Below are positions 44,199 to 54,391 of a stretch of 64,000 nt of DNA, piece by piece. The first letter of the stretch is position 1, and each line of letters starts with the position of its first letter. The stretch comes from Phycisphaerales bacterium (GTDB lineage Bacteria; Planctomycetota; Phycisphaerae; Phycisphaerales; SM1A02). The DNA is taken from the NCBI GenBank assembly GCA_014238205.1, contig JABABM010000012.1, positions 1-64,000 of the forward strand. Direction: 5' to 3'. The notes beneath the pieces were generated by a model that ran no database searches, was not told where the DNA came from, and saw only the letters and a program-made list of their open reading frames with translations. The position numbers and the translations under genes were made by a program.

Positions 44199-45686
44199 GT
44201 GTACCGTCTCGCCGTGGCAAAGCCTTCACGGAACATGGATGGCGGACACGGCGGCGGCGGCTCCTCGAGGGTGTTGTCACTGTTCGTGCTGGCCATGATG
44301 AATACGGCCCTCGTCGTCGGACTGGAGGGCTTTCCGACGATGGCCGGTTTCGGCCTCAGCCTTGTCACCTGGTACTTGATATTCGGAGTCATATTCTTCA
44401 TACCTGTCGGGTACGTCGCGGCGGAACTGGGTGTCGGATTTCCTCGCGAGGGAGGAGTCTACGAATGGGTCAGGGAGGCGCTTGGCGTCCGGTGGGCATT
44501 TACTGCAAGCTGGATGCAGTGGATCCAGATCGTGGTGTGGTATCCAAGTGTCCTGGCCGTATGTGCACTTGCGGCAGCCGATATCCTGGCTCCTGAACTT
44601 GGTGAATCAAAGTGGTTCACCGTTCCGATCATCATCATCGTCTTCTGGTGTTCAACACTTCTGAACCTCTTTGGAATACAGCTCAGTGGTCTCATTACCT
44701 CGTTGTGTCTTTGGATAGGGACGTTCGTGCCGACCGTGCTGGCGATCACCTTTGCCGCATGGTGGTTGCTCGACGGCCAGCCATCGCAGATACCGCTTGA
44801 GCCCCGGGAGTTGATTCCAGACTTCTCGAGCATCGGGAAGATCGCCATTGCCATGACGCTCTTTTCATTCCTGTCAGGCCTCGAAGTCAATGGTGTTCAC
44901 TTTCGCAGGGTGAAGCAGCCGACTCGTTCCATTCCCTGGTCGTTGTTCATTTCGGTCATTCTCGTGCTGACCGTATCGATTCTCGGCGCACTTGCCGTAG
45001 GCATCCTGGTGCCGCAGGATGGCGAGTCGATGGCAGCGGGGCCACTTGAGGTCTTCAGGATCTTCCTGAATGAATATGGCCTGGGTGGCTGGCTGCCATT
45101 GCTGGCATTGTGCGTGCTCCTGGGAATGGTGGGACACATGATCGTGTGGATCATCGGGCCGGTTGAAACACTGCGATATGCGGCCAAGGACGGGGTCATT
45201 CCTCCTGCATTCCAGAAGGTCAATGCTGCGCTCGTTCCGAAGAATCTTTTGCTCCTGCAGGCGGTCATCGTGACCGTCATATGCACCATGTACATCTTCA
45301 TCGACATGAACAACGTCTTCTACATCGCGACGGTCGTTTCGGCTCAACTGTATCTCGTGATGTACATTCTCATGTTCATCTCCGCGATCGTCCTCAGGTA
45401 TACGAGGCCGGATGTCGAGCGTCCATTCCGGATCCCGTGGGGCAATGTGGGCATCTGGCTCATTGCCGGAACCGGGGCCTTGGCAGGAACCATCGGCATC
45501 TTCATGCTCTTTGTTCCGCCGGATTCCTCGAATCTTCCGCTCTCCCCGGGATTCTTCATGACCATCGTGGCAGCTTCGTTCATCGTGGCATTCCTGGTCC
45601 CGCACTTCGTCTTTGCCTTGCGAAAGCCGGAGTGGAAGAATGCCCACCTCGAGGACGTGCATCACAAGCCCCCAATGGACTTCTAG
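44199..45686 (+). CDS. APC-family amino acid permease
   Basis: A 495-residue transporter with about 12-13 membrane helices. LSLFVLAMMNTALVVGLEGF, FIPVGYVAAELGVGFPREGG and FSFLSGLEVNGVHFRRVKQP match the amino acid-polyamine-organocation family, closest in pattern to glutamate/GABA antiporters. It imports or exchanges amino acids across the cytoplasmic membrane. The GTG at 44199 is kept as start; the ATG at 44235 is an alternative. It sits 59 bases upstream of a peptidase operon on the same strand, which would suit uptake of released amino acids. Confidence 0.9.
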   Translation: MYRLAVAKPSRNMDGGHGGGGSSRVLSLFVLAMMNTALVVGLEGFPTMAGFGLSLVTWYLIFGVIFFIPVGYVAAELGVGFPREGGVYEWVREALGVRWAFTASWMQWIQIVVWYPSVLAVCALAAADILAPELGESKWFTVPIIIIVFWCSTLLNLFGIQLSGLITSLCLWIGTFVPTVLAITFAAWWLLDGQPSQIPLEPRELIPDFSSIGKIAIAMTLFSFLSGLEVNGVHFRRVKQPTRSIPWSLFISVILVLTVSILGALAVGILVPQDGESMAAGPLEVFRIFLNEYGLGGWLPLLALCVLLGMVGHMIVWIIGPVETLRYAAKDGVIPPAFQKVNAALVPKNLLLLQAVIVTVICTMYIFIDMNNVFYIATVVSAQLYLVMYILMFISAIVLRYTRPDVERPFRIPWGNVGIWLIAGTGALAGTIGIFMLFVPPDSSNLPLSPGFFMTIVAASFIVAFLVPHFVFALRKPEWKNAHLEDVHHKPPMDF

Positions 45687-45745
45687 AGTTCACTGGATCT
45701 CGTGCTTCGCTGCTACCATGGCCAAACCCGATCCAGGAGGTCACC

Positions 45746-48700
45746 ATGCGATCAGCAACGTTCTTGACTCCACTTCTCGTGTTCTGTGGCTGCCAGTCCC
45801 AGTCACCTACATCTTCACCTTCATCGTCTCCACGTGTTGAAACCGTCGCTGTCTCGGAGCCGGTGTCACGAGGGGCGGAATACCAGCCCAAGGTGGAAAC
45901 AGGTGCAGCGGACTTTCTGGCGGCGCATCCTTCGATGGACGGCCGTGGCATTGTCGTGGCGATCTTTGATACCGGCGTCGACCCCGGAGCGGATGGTCTT
46001 CAGGTAACGAGCGATGGTCGCCCGAAGATCATCGACATTGTCGATGGAACGGGGAGTGGCGATGTCGATACGTCGACGGTTGCCACGGCTGAGGAAGGAA
46101 TCATCACCGGCCTCAGTGGCCGGGCACTCCTGGTTCCCGGTGACTGGAACAATCCTTCGGGTGAGTGGCACATAGGCATCAAGGCTGCCTGGGATCTCTA
46201 TCCAGGCCAGTTGGTTTCGAGAATGAAGCAGGAACGACGGCGTGCGTTCAAGGAGCAGCATCGGGCCATCGAGGCGGATGTGTCGGGCCAGCTTGAGCAG
46301 CACCAGGCTGCGCACGACGAGGAGACCGACGATGAGCGTCGCACCAGGGAGGAACTGGAATCGCAGCTGGAGCTGCTTTCAGAGGGCCTCGATGATCCTG
46401 GTCCGATCTTCGACTGCGTCGTGTTCAACGATGGGGAGCATTGGCGAGCGGTCGTTGACACTGACGAGGACGGGGACCTGGCCGACGAGGCGGTCCTGTC
46501 CAACTACAGGCTCAATCGATCGTATGCGACATTTGGTGAAGACGACCTCCTGAACTTCTGTATCAATATCTATGAGGAGGGCAACCTGCTCTCGATCGTT
46601 GCCGATGCCGGAGCACATGGAACCCATGTAGCAGGAACCGTCGCGGCTCACTTTCCGGGTCAGCCGGAACTTGATGGCATCGCTCCAGGCGCACAGATCG
46701 TCGGGGTGAAGATCGGTGATACTCGACTGGGATCGACCTCCCTTGGAACTGGTGAGGTTCGTGGTCTCATCGCGGTACTTCGAAACAAGTGCGACCTGAT
46801 CAACATGTCCTACGGTGGTTCAACGGGGTTTCCCGACAGTGGCCGTGTGATCGACATGTACAAGGACATCGTCAACGAGCACGGAGTCATCTTCGTCGCC
46901 AGCGCTGGAAATGCAGGTCCGAATCTCACGACGGTGGGGGCGCCTGGCGGCACGACTACCGAGGTGATCGGTGTCGGGGCGGTTCTGACTCCCGCGATGA
47001 TGCACGACCAGTACGCGATCACCGAGCCCTACGACACGCTTCATTACACGTGGTCCAGTCGAGGCCCAACCTCCGACGGTGATCTCGGTGTCGTCATCAG
47101 CGCGCCGGGAGGGGCGATCTCGCCCGTTCCAAATTGGCAGCTGAAGCGTCACGCCCTCATGAACGGCACGTCCATGTCTTCACCGAACCTCTGTGGTTGC
47201 CTCGCGCTGCTCTGCAGCGGCTTGAAGGCCACGGACCAGGAATGGTCTCCGCATTCGATCCGCAGGGCCATCGAGAATACGGCGCAGCCCATTGCCGGGA
47301 TGGATCGTTTCAGCCTCGGTGCAGGGATGATCAACGTTCCGGGTGCCTGGGACTACCTTCGCCTGAATTCCGACCGAGATGATGATGCGGTCCAGTACAG
47401 GGTCACGACCAGTGGTCGTCACGAAGGACGTGGGATCTACCTGCGGGAAACATGGGAAACGGATCGAGAGGACATGGTCCTTGTCAAGGTTTCACCCGAG
47501 TTTCCAAGAGAGGATCCCAAGAGGGATCGGGTCGATTTCGAGCGGAGGATCCGCTTTGAATCCACGGCCGAGTGGATCGATGCACCGGCCAGCATCATGC
47601 TTGTCCATGGCGGCAGAGAGTTCAGGATCGGGGTGGATCCAACCGAACTTGATGCAGGCAGTCATTTCGGTGAAGTACTCGGATTCGATGCAGATGATGC
47701 CTCGTCAGGTCCATTGTTCCGTGTTCCCGTCACCGTGCTGAAGCCAGTCCATCTTGACGCGGACAATGGCTGGAAGCTCTCCGAGCAGCGGCACTACGAG
47801 GCGGGCGATGTGCAGCGATGGTTCCTCGACGTTCCCCATGGGGCGACCTGGATTGACCTGGAGATCAAGCGACTTGTGGACACGGCCTCTAGGCGACTGG
47901 TCGTCCAGGCAACACAGCTGCTGCCTGATCGACCCTACACGGACACGAACCTCCGCAGGTACCTGACGCTTGATGATGATGATCGAGCATTGGTCAGCAT
48001 CCCGGCGGTTGGTGGCCGGGTCATGGAATTGACCATCGCCCAGTACTGGTCAAGCCTCCAGGCGGGGAACTACCAGGTCACCGTCTCCGCCCATGGACTC
48101 GTGCCATCGAGCAGCCTCGTGTCAATGGATGGCAACCGGTTGACGACGCACGTCGATGTGAAGGCCCCCCTTGGGCCCGAGTTGCTTGATCCGTCCGCTG
48201 AACTGACCTTCGTTCGCCGGTGGCTCCAGTCGAAGGATCGCGTTGTTGCGCCACTTGGGAAGGAACGTGACGAGTTGCCGGAGGGACGTCGAATACACGA
48301 GATGGTTCTGGATTACGACTTCGAACTCGATGAGGATGGAAGCATCCGGGTCTGGGAAGCGGATCTTCCGGAGACACGCGACCTCGAGTCGACGATGGTG
48401 CTCATCTACGACGAGTCGATGCAGTTGATGCTGGCAGCCGTCGGGGATGACTGGCATTCGCTCGCCAAGGGCACCTACCTGGCCAGGTACCACGTCCGAC
48501 ACGATGATCGATCTGCGCTGGAGGATCTCGAGGATCTTCCGCTTCGCTTCGATCGGAAGTTGAAGAAGCCGTTGCGTGTTTCGACCCGGTCCCATCCGGC
48601 TGGCGGATCACACGACGACAGGATCCTCCGACACGGTGAATCAGAGGTGGTGCATCTGGTTGCCCCGAGTCCAGCCAAGCAGAATGCTGCAGCCGAGCCC

Positions 48701-49567
48701 GGTGACCTGTTGATTGGAACCATCCATTTCGGCTCGTCTGCTTCAGACACGGTCGGCGCCGGTCGAAATCCAGATGGCTACCCGCTTGAAATGACGGTTG
48801 CCACGAACCCGATCAAGATGAAGAAGCCCTCCAGGGCGGAAGAGGAGGAGGCCGAGGTTCCCACCAGCGAAACTCTTGCCGAGGCCCAGAAAGAGGCCGG
48901 GTTGAAGCACGCACTCGATTTCAACCATGAGACGGAGCGTGGCGAGTTCGAGGCTTTCATCAGGGAGCAGTTGAAGGAGGATGGGGGCGACCTGGATGTT
49001 CTCGAGCTTCAGCTGGATTGGATCACGAATGATGACACGCTCGAGGAAGATGATCATGCCAGGAGTGTCATCAATGCATCCAATGCACTCCTGGATTCCA
49101 TCGATATCTCCTCAGTAGCCGCTTGGCATGGGATGGAGCATGATGAAGATGATCAGGATGCCGCTGACACGGAGCAGGCAGAGAAGATGGCCAGGCAACG
49201 TGACCTGATCATCATGGCATTGCATGCTCGCGTCGAAGCTGAATCCGGACTCATTGATGTCGGCATGGAGCAGTCCCGGGGAGACCGGGAAGCGGCATTC
49301 GAGGAAACCTGGGGCCAGCTTGAGCAGTGGGGGGACCCCTCAACAACGGACGATGGGTACCAGGTGGCCATAGATCGGGAACGTCGAAGAGACAGGTTGG
49401 CGACGGCGATCGGCATGGTCGATGCACGTTTGAAGAAACATCCCCGTGAACAGTCCCTCTATGAACTCCGTCTCGAGTTGCTGGAAGAACTCGGATGGGA
49501 TCATCTTGTTCAATGGCAGCAGCGTGATCTCCTTCGCCGCTTCCCTGGTTCCTACCAGCCATTCTGA
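45746..49567 (+). CDS. Tripeptidyl-peptidase II-like S8 protease, lipoprotein
   Basis: A 1273-residue protein with a lipoprotein signal (TFLTPLLVFCGCQSQ; lipobox FCGC, Cys16). The protease domain has D75 (AIFDTGVDPGADGLQ), H291 (DAGAHGTHVAGTVA), Asn389 and S476 (NGTSMSSPNLCG). The insert of about 215 residues between Asp and His is the hallmark of tripeptidyl-peptidase II, and the total length is close to eukaryotic TPPII. Large beta-rich and helical C-terminal regions follow. TPPII removes tripeptides from peptide N-termini. Placement outside the cytoplasm as a lipoprotein is notable. The ATG at 45746 has AGGAGG 5 bases upstream. Confidence 0.93.
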   Translation: MRSATFLTPLLVFCGCQSQSPTSSPSSSPRVETVAVSEPVSRGAEYQPKVETGAADFLAAHPSMDGRGIVVAIFDTGVDPGADGLQVTSDGRPKIIDIVDGTGSGDVDTSTVATAEEGIITGLSGRALLVPGDWNNPSGEWHIGIKAAWDLYPGQLVSRMKQERRRAFKEQHRAIEADVSGQLEQHQAAHDEETDDERRTREELESQLELLSEGLDDPGPIFDCVVFNDGEHWRAVVDTDEDGDLADEAVLSNYRLNRSYATFGEDDLLNFCINIYEEGNLLSIVADAGAHGTHVAGTVAAHFPGQPELDGIAPGAQIVGVKIGDTRLGSTSLGTGEVRGLIAVLRNKCDLINMSYGGSTGFPDSGRVIDMYKDIVNEHGVIFVASAGNAGPNLTTVGAPGGTTTEVIGVGAVLTPAMMHDQYAITEPYDTLHYTWSSRGPTSDGDLGVVISAPGGAISPVPNWQLKRHALMNGTSMSSPNLCGCLALLCSGLKATDQEWSPHSIRRAIENTAQPIAGMDRFSLGAGMINVPGAWDYLRLNSDRDDDAVQYRVTTSGRHEGRGIYLRETWETDREDMVLVKVSPEFPREDPKRDRVDFERRIRFESTAEWIDAPASIMLVHGGREFRIGVDPTELDAGSHFGEVLGFDADDASSGPLFRVPVTVLKPVHLDADNGWKLSEQRHYEAGDVQRWFLDVPHGATWIDLEIKRLVDTASRRLVVQATQLLPDRPYTDTNLRRYLTLDDDDRALVSIPAVGGRVMELTIAQYWSSLQAGNYQVTVSAHGLVPSSSLVSMDGNRLTTHVDVKAPLGPELLDPSAELTFVRRWLQSKDRVVAPLGKERDELPEGRRIHEMVLDYDFELDEDGSIRVWEADLPETRDLESTMVLIYDESMQLMLAAVGDDWHSLAKGTYLARYHVRHDDRSALEDLEDLPLRFDRKLKKPLRVSTRSHPAGGSHDDRILRHGESEVVHLVAPSPAKQNAAAEPGDLLIGTIHFGSSASDTVGAGRNPDGYPLEMTVATNPIKMKKPSRAEEEEAEVPTSETLAEAQKEAGLKHALDFNHETERGEFEAFIREQLKEDGGDLDVLELQLDWITNDDTLEEDDHARSVINASNALLDSIDISSVAAWHGMEHDEDDQDAADTEQAEKMARQRDLIIMALHARVEAESGLIDVGMEQSRGDREAAFEETWGQLEQWGDPSTTDDGYQVAIDRERRRDRLATAIGMVDARLKKHPREQSLYELRLELLEELGWDHLVQWQQRDLLRRFPGSYQPF

Positions 49568-49570
49568 CCC

Positions 49571-52237
49571 GTGACAGTTCCCCAGGCATTCCTTCTGCTT
49601 CTCACGGTCGTTCCAGGCCTTCTCATGGGCTGCGATGAAGGCGGTCCTGCAGCAGTACACCTGCCCGAGGCCGAGGTGCTCATGGCCCAGTCAAACTGTC
49701 TTGGCTGTCACGAGGCTGAATCTTCCACGGTGGCTCGAATCGGCCTGATGCCAGGGCCTCGACTTGATGCAGTTGGCGGGCGTATGAGCCCCGCATCCAT
49801 GCGTGCCTTCCTCACCGATCCCGGGGAGGCCAAGCCTGGAAGCCCGATGCCATCGATGCTTCATGGGATGCCGTCGGAGGGGCAGGAGGAGTTGATCGAG
49901 TCATTGGTCCACTATCTGCAGTCGCTTGGTGGGCCATTTGTCGCTGACTCCACGAAACACCTGCCGGTCGAGATCGAGCATGGTCGTGTCCTGTATGAAC
50001 AGGTTGGTTGCATCGCCTGCCATGACGCGGGGGGCATGGGGCATCTTGCTTCCAAGACGTCCATCGAGGCGATGTCCACCTTCCTCCAGGACCCGTTGCA
50101 TGTACGCCCCTCCGGTCGAATGCCCGGCATGCAACTCGACGCACGGGAAGCGGTCGCCATTGCAACCTTCCTTCTCAGGGACCAGGTTGAACCCGAGGGC
50201 CTTTCGCCCCGACAGGGCCTGGTCGCGACGATGTACAGGATCGACAAGCCAATCGTCCCGGAGATGCTTCCCGAGCTGGAAGTGGATCATGTCATGGCCG
50301 TGAAGAACATAGGGCTCGATGATCTACCTCATCCGGATGACTTCTTTGCAATCCGTTTCATGGGCATGATTCACATGCCACGTGAAGGAAGGTGGGGTTT
50401 CAGGCTCACTTCCGATGACGGATCGTGGTTGTACATCGATGGCGAGGAGGTAGTCGAACACGGTGGCACGCACTCGAATACGAGCCGGGAGAACTTCGTT
50501 CAACTGGACAAGGGCGCGCATGGGTTCGAACTTCTGTACTTCGAGTACACCTCATACGAGGAACTGTCGATGGAATGGCGCCCTCCGGGGGGGGAGTGGG
50601 GCCCGGTGCCCGATGTCGCCTTCTCTGCTGAACTGGCTACATTCAATCCGCCAGTTGATCCGTCGTTTGTCATTGATGAGAAGATGCGTGTCGAGGGGGA
50701 GAGCATCTTCAGGAAGTTCCACTGCGCTTCCTGTCATGTTCCCGGGGCGCCCTCGCCCGGGCTGCCTCTTGCATCACTTGACCCGGAGCGGGGGTGCCTG
50801 TCTGCCAACGTCAGGCCGGGCCTGCCGTCGTACGGGTTCACGGATGCCCAGCGTGCCATGCTGTCCGACCTTGTTGATGGTGCCACCCTGCTTGCCCAGG
50901 CACCGTCGCCGGGCAGGAGCGTGAACCATGCCATGGAGCGGTTCAACTGTCTTTCCTGCCATGCCAGGGATGGAACTGGGGGCGTCAGCAGCGAACTTGA
51001 CCGGCTCCTTGTTTCGGAAGCGGACCTGGGAGACGAAGGCAGGCTGCCCCCGGACCTGACGGGAGTGGGCAACAAGTTGAATGAGGACTCGATCTGGAAC
51101 GTGCTGCTCGAGGGTGAACGGATTCGACCGTTCATGTCCGTGCGAATGCCGGAGTATGGAGACGTACTCATTGACCTGCCTGGTCATTTTGCTGATGCAG
51201 ATGCACTCGAGGGCGATGAAGTCGAACCAGCCTTCTCCATCGAGATTGCCGCGGTTGGTCAACAACTGGTTGGCGACAAGGGTTTCAAGTGCATCGAGTG
51301 CCATGTCTTTGATGGCCATCCAAGTCTCGGCCAGCCGGGTCCCGACCTTGCAGATACCCATGAGCGTCTGCGTGCCGGATGGTTCACGTCACTCGTGCTT
51401 GATCCACAGGCAGTCAATCCCGGAACGCACATGCCAGCCTTCCTGGCTACAGACCAGCCCGTGTTCCCGGATCTGCTTGAGGGCGACCCTCAGCAGCAGG
51501 CAGATGCGATCTGGTCCTATCTGTCCCTCGGTGCGTCGATGCCATTGCCTTCCGGTGTGGTGGTTGATGCAAGCGAGTACCGACTGGACCCGGTTGACGA
51601 CCCAATTCTCTTCGGGGTGTTCATGGAGGGTGTAAGCCCGAGGACAATTGCGGTGGGATTCCCGGAACGAACCCATGTAGCCTGGGATTCGGAATCGGCC
51701 CGGATGGCGATGGCCTGGCGTGGAGACTTCATGAATGCCCGGGGCACATGGCACCAGCGGGCAGGCGCCCTGGAAAGGCCGGAAGGTGAAGATGTTCTGG
51801 AGCTCCCCCCTGGCCCGGCCATTACCGCCTTGGCTACGAGCATGAGCCCCTGGCCGGAAGCCGGTGGAATCTCGGAGGGTAATCGTCGAGACGAGGATCG
51901 AATTCCGATCTTCATGTCTCGGCAAGGTGACCTGACCATCGAGGAGAGAGCCCGTCCTTACTTGTGGGCCGGCGGAAGCCGTCTTGTGCGTTCGTTCCAG
52001 GTTCGTTCGACGCAGCACATCTCCGGGCTTCGACTCCGTGCTGCCTTGGGCACTCGGATCGATGATGCTGGAGAAGGGCAGTGGCTGGTCGACGACCATG
52101 TACGTATCACCTCACGAAACGTGGAAGGTGCAGTGCGGATTGCAGAGGGATGGCAGGAATTGCTCCTTCCCATCCGAATGCTCAAGAACGATGACGGGAC
52201 CTGGTCTGGTGTAGTTGAAGTGGAGGTGCTCTGGTGA
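49571..52237 (+). CDS. Pentaheme c-type cytochrome lipoprotein with PA14 domain
   Basis: An 888-residue exported protein starting with a lipoprotein signal (LLTVVPGLLMGCDEG; Cys21). Five CxxCH heme sites are seen: CLGCH 43-47, CIACH 147-151, CASCH 385-389, CLSCH 460-464 and CIECH 574-578, several followed by HMP or RMP Met ligands. Between the second and third sites is a PA14 sugar-binding-like domain (about 215-350; GRWGFRLTSDDGSWLYIDG). The C-terminal ~280 residues are unrecognised. The GTG start lies 3 bases after the TPPII stop. It overlaps the next gene by 4 bases. Electron transfer linked to oxidation by the downstream propeller protein is a plausible role. Confidence 0.9.
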   Translation: MTVPQAFLLLLTVVPGLLMGCDEGGPAAVHLPEAEVLMAQSNCLGCHEAESSTVARIGLMPGPRLDAVGGRMSPASMRAFLTDPGEAKPGSPMPSMLHGMPSEGQEELIESLVHYLQSLGGPFVADSTKHLPVEIEHGRVLYEQVGCIACHDAGGMGHLASKTSIEAMSTFLQDPLHVRPSGRMPGMQLDAREAVAIATFLLRDQVEPEGLSPRQGLVATMYRIDKPIVPEMLPELEVDHVMAVKNIGLDDLPHPDDFFAIRFMGMIHMPREGRWGFRLTSDDGSWLYIDGEEVVEHGGTHSNTSRENFVQLDKGAHGFELLYFEYTSYEELSMEWRPPGGEWGPVPDVAFSAELATFNPPVDPSFVIDEKMRVEGESIFRKFHCASCHVPGAPSPGLPLASLDPERGCLSANVRPGLPSYGFTDAQRAMLSDLVDGATLLAQAPSPGRSVNHAMERFNCLSCHARDGTGGVSSELDRLLVSEADLGDEGRLPPDLTGVGNKLNEDSIWNVLLEGERIRPFMSVRMPEYGDVLIDLPGHFADADALEGDEVEPAFSIEIAAVGQQLVGDKGFKCIECHVFDGHPSLGQPGPDLADTHERLRAGWFTSLVLDPQAVNPGTHMPAFLATDQPVFPDLLEGDPQQQADAIWSYLSLGASMPLPSGVVVDASEYRLDPVDDPILFGVFMEGVSPRTIAVGFPERTHVAWDSESARMAMAWRGDFMNARGTWHQRAGALERPEGEDVLELPPGPAITALATSMSPWPEAGGISEGNRRDEDRIPIFMSRQGDLTIEERARPYLWAGGSRLVRSFQVRSTQHISGLRLRAALGTRIDDAGEGQWLVDDHVRITSRNVEGAVRIAEGWQELLLPIRMLKNDDGTWSGVVEVEVLW

Positions 52238-53661
52238 TCGTTCCCCTGTTGGCAGTCATGATTGCGATGGATCCAGGTTGGAGCGTCGGTACCGTCGCGC
52301 AGCCCGATGACGTGGTGCTGGAGGTCGGGGGAATGGTCTCGCTGGGAGACGGCAGCATCATGGTCTGTACACGGCGTGGCGAGTCCTGGGTCATTGAACA
52401 GGCATTCAGTGATGAGCCTGTCTACACCCTCTACGCGGATGGACTCCATGAACCACTGGGCCTGCTGAAGGAGGACGGCTGGATCTATGCGGTCCAGAGG
52501 GGGGAACTGAGCCGGATGCGAGATGTCGATGGCGACAACAGGATCGACCAGATCGAGACGGTCTGTGATGACTGGGAAATCAGTGGAAATTACCACGAGT
52601 ACGCGTTCGGTCCACGCATCGACAAGGAAGGCAACTTCTGGGTCACGCTCAACAAGCCCTTCGGCAACGAGCCATTCGGAAAGGCGAACTGGCGAGGCTG
52701 GGCGGTTCGCATCAGTCCTGAGGGAAAGATGGAAGGAGCCTGCTCCGGCCTGCGTTCACCGGCAGGCATCGAGATTTCTCCAGGTGGAGAGGTCTTCTAT
52801 ACGGACAACCAGGGGGAGTGGTGCGGGGCGAGCAAGTTGGCGCACCTGGAGGTGGGGGATTTCCATGGACATCCCCATGGGATCGACTCAAGTTCACTTG
52901 ATGCGTCCCTTGTCGAGCATCCAGGTGAAGTGCCCGATGGCCTGTTGATGCCAGAAGTCGTCGGCGAGATACCGCATTTCAAGTTGCCTGCAGTGTGGTT
53001 CCCCTACGACAGGATGGGCCGGTCCCCCTCGGGCATGGTGTGGGACACGACGGGGGGTGCGTTTGGCCCCTTTGAAGGGCAGGTCTATGTCGGTGACCAG
53101 TACGCGCCCATCGTGATGCGCGTCGACCTTGAGCAGGTCGAAGGGCATTGGCAGGGGGCATGTTTCCCGTTTCTTGAGGGATTCGATTGCGGCATTACGC
53201 GCCTTTCCTGGGCCGAGGACAATGGATCACCGGTATTGCTCGTGGGTATGACCGACAGGGGCTGGCCATCACTTGGTTCCCGAAGCGACGGCGTCCAGCA
53301 TGTCAGGTTCAATGGCCAGGTGCCCTTCGCAGTCAAGACCATGCGCGCTCGACCAGGTGGGTTTCGCCTGACTTTCACGGAATCGGTTGATTCTGAAACC
53401 GCCCATCCCGATTCCTTCACCATGCGGAGTTTTACATATCGCCTCCACAGTCCATACGGGTCACCCGAGGTTGATGTCGATGAGCCCGTGATCGAGTCGG
53501 TGAAGATCCTCGAAGGAGGGCTGGTGCTCGATATCCAGGTCGAAGGACTCCGTGAAGGCTACGTGCACGAGCTGGAATTCCCCGGCCTTCGAAATGGTGA
53601 TGGGGATGAACTGTCACATGAACGAGCCTGTTACACACTGATTCGAGTGCCTGGGTCATGA
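52234..53661 (+). CDS. Exported six-bladed beta-propeller, sugar dehydrogenase-like
   Basis: A 475-residue protein with a short hydrophobic start (MIVPLLAVMIAMDPGW). DGLHEPLGLLKEDGWIYAVQ, LRSPAGIEISPGGEVFYTDN and FEGQVYVGDQYAPIVMRVDL give a pattern of NHL/SGL or PQQ-sugar-dehydrogenase-like propeller blades, seen in planctomycete membrane-bound dehydrogenase-like proteins. No heme site. A catalytic His cannot be assigned by eye. Its GTGA start/stop overlap with the heme protein and ATGA overlap with the next gene imply coupled translation. A partner dehydrogenase for the pentaheme cytochrome is the natural guess. Confidence 0.8.
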   Translation: MIVPLLAVMIAMDPGWSVGTVAQPDDVVLEVGGMVSLGDGSIMVCTRRGESWVIEQAFSDEPVYTLYADGLHEPLGLLKEDGWIYAVQRGELSRMRDVDGDNRIDQIETVCDDWEISGNYHEYAFGPRIDKEGNFWVTLNKPFGNEPFGKANWRGWAVRISPEGKMEGACSGLRSPAGIEISPGGEVFYTDNQGEWCGASKLAHLEVGDFHGHPHGIDSSSLDASLVEHPGEVPDGLLMPEVVGEIPHFKLPAVWFPYDRMGRSPSGMVWDTTGGAFGPFEGQVYVGDQYAPIVMRVDLEQVEGHWQGACFPFLEGFDCGITRLSWAEDNGSPVLLVGMTDRGWPSLGSRSDGVQHVRFNGQVPFAVKTMRARPGGFRLTFTESVDSETAHPDSFTMRSFTYRLHSPYGSPEVDVDEPVIESVKILEGGLVLDIQVEGLREGYVHELEFPGLRNGDGDELSHERACYTLIRVPGS

Positions 53662-54386
53662 CGATCCGCATTGCAATGTGGTCTGGTCCTCGCAACATAT
53701 CCACGGCAATGATGCGTTCATGGGGGAATCGAACTGATGCCGTGGTTTCGGATGAGCCCTTCTACGCGCATTACCTGTCAGTCACGGGAGCGGATCATCC
53801 AGGACGCGACGAAACCCTCGCATCGCAGGAGACGGATGCTTCGGTGGTTGCGTCGATGCTTCGTGGTCCCGCGCCTGGTGACGCGGCCATCTGGTACCAG
53901 AAGCACATGGCGCACCATCTTCTGCCTGAAACAGACCGCTCGTGGATGGAGTCCGTTCGTCACTGTTTCCTGGTTCGAGATCCAGCGGCCATGCTGGCTT
54001 CTCTTCATGCCAAGACCCCGTTCCCATCTCTTGAGGACACCGGTCTTCCCCAGCAGGTACGTCTATTCGAGGAGGCGATGTCGATGGGGGACGGGATTCC
54101 ACCCGTGCTTGATGCAGATGACGTGCTTGGAAATCCAGAAGGCGTACTTCGCCAGTTGTGCAATCGACTTGGAGTCGAGTTCCAGGAGAACATGCTTTCC
54201 TGGCCCCCGGGACTGCGTGAGAGCGATGGTGCCTGGGCGCCCTTCTGGTATCACTCCGTTGAATCATCCACGGGATTCAGGCCGCCAGTGAACAACTCCG
54301 GGAAACTTCCCCCTGAACTGGGTGAGGTCATGGAGTCCTGTCTGGGATGCTATGAAGCCCTGTACAAGCACCGAATCGGGGAATAG
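53658..54386 (+). CDS. Sulfotransferase-like P-loop protein
   Basis: A 242-residue protein starting TIRIAMWSGPRNISTAMMRS, with the PAPS/phosphosulfate-binding-like loop GPRNISTAM and the later VRHCFLVRDPAAMLASLHAK, which resembles the 3'-phosphate motif of sulfotransferases. Short bacterial proteins of this type often stand next to, or fused with, aminotransferase class IV proteins, as here (5 bases). The substrate is unknown. Its start overlaps the propeller gene by ATGA. It is cytoplasmic, unlike its upstream partners. Confidence 0.8.
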   Translation: MTIRIAMWSGPRNISTAMMRSWGNRTDAVVSDEPFYAHYLSVTGADHPGRDETLASQETDASVVASMLRGPAPGDAAIWYQKHMAHHLLPETDRSWMESVRHCFLVRDPAAMLASLHAKTPFPSLEDTGLPQQVRLFEEAMSMGDGIPPVLDADDVLGNPEGVLRQLCNRLGVEFQENMLSWPPGLRESDGAWAPFWYHSVESSTGFRPPVNNSGKLPPELGEVMESCLGCYEALYKHRIGE

Positions 54387-54391
54387 AAGCC

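Noticed and set aside
45281-45745. Extended start of the TPPII-like gene upstream of 45746
   Set aside because: The frame is open but overlaps the permease gene in another frame. The AGGAGG SD and lipoprotein signal at 45746 fix the start.
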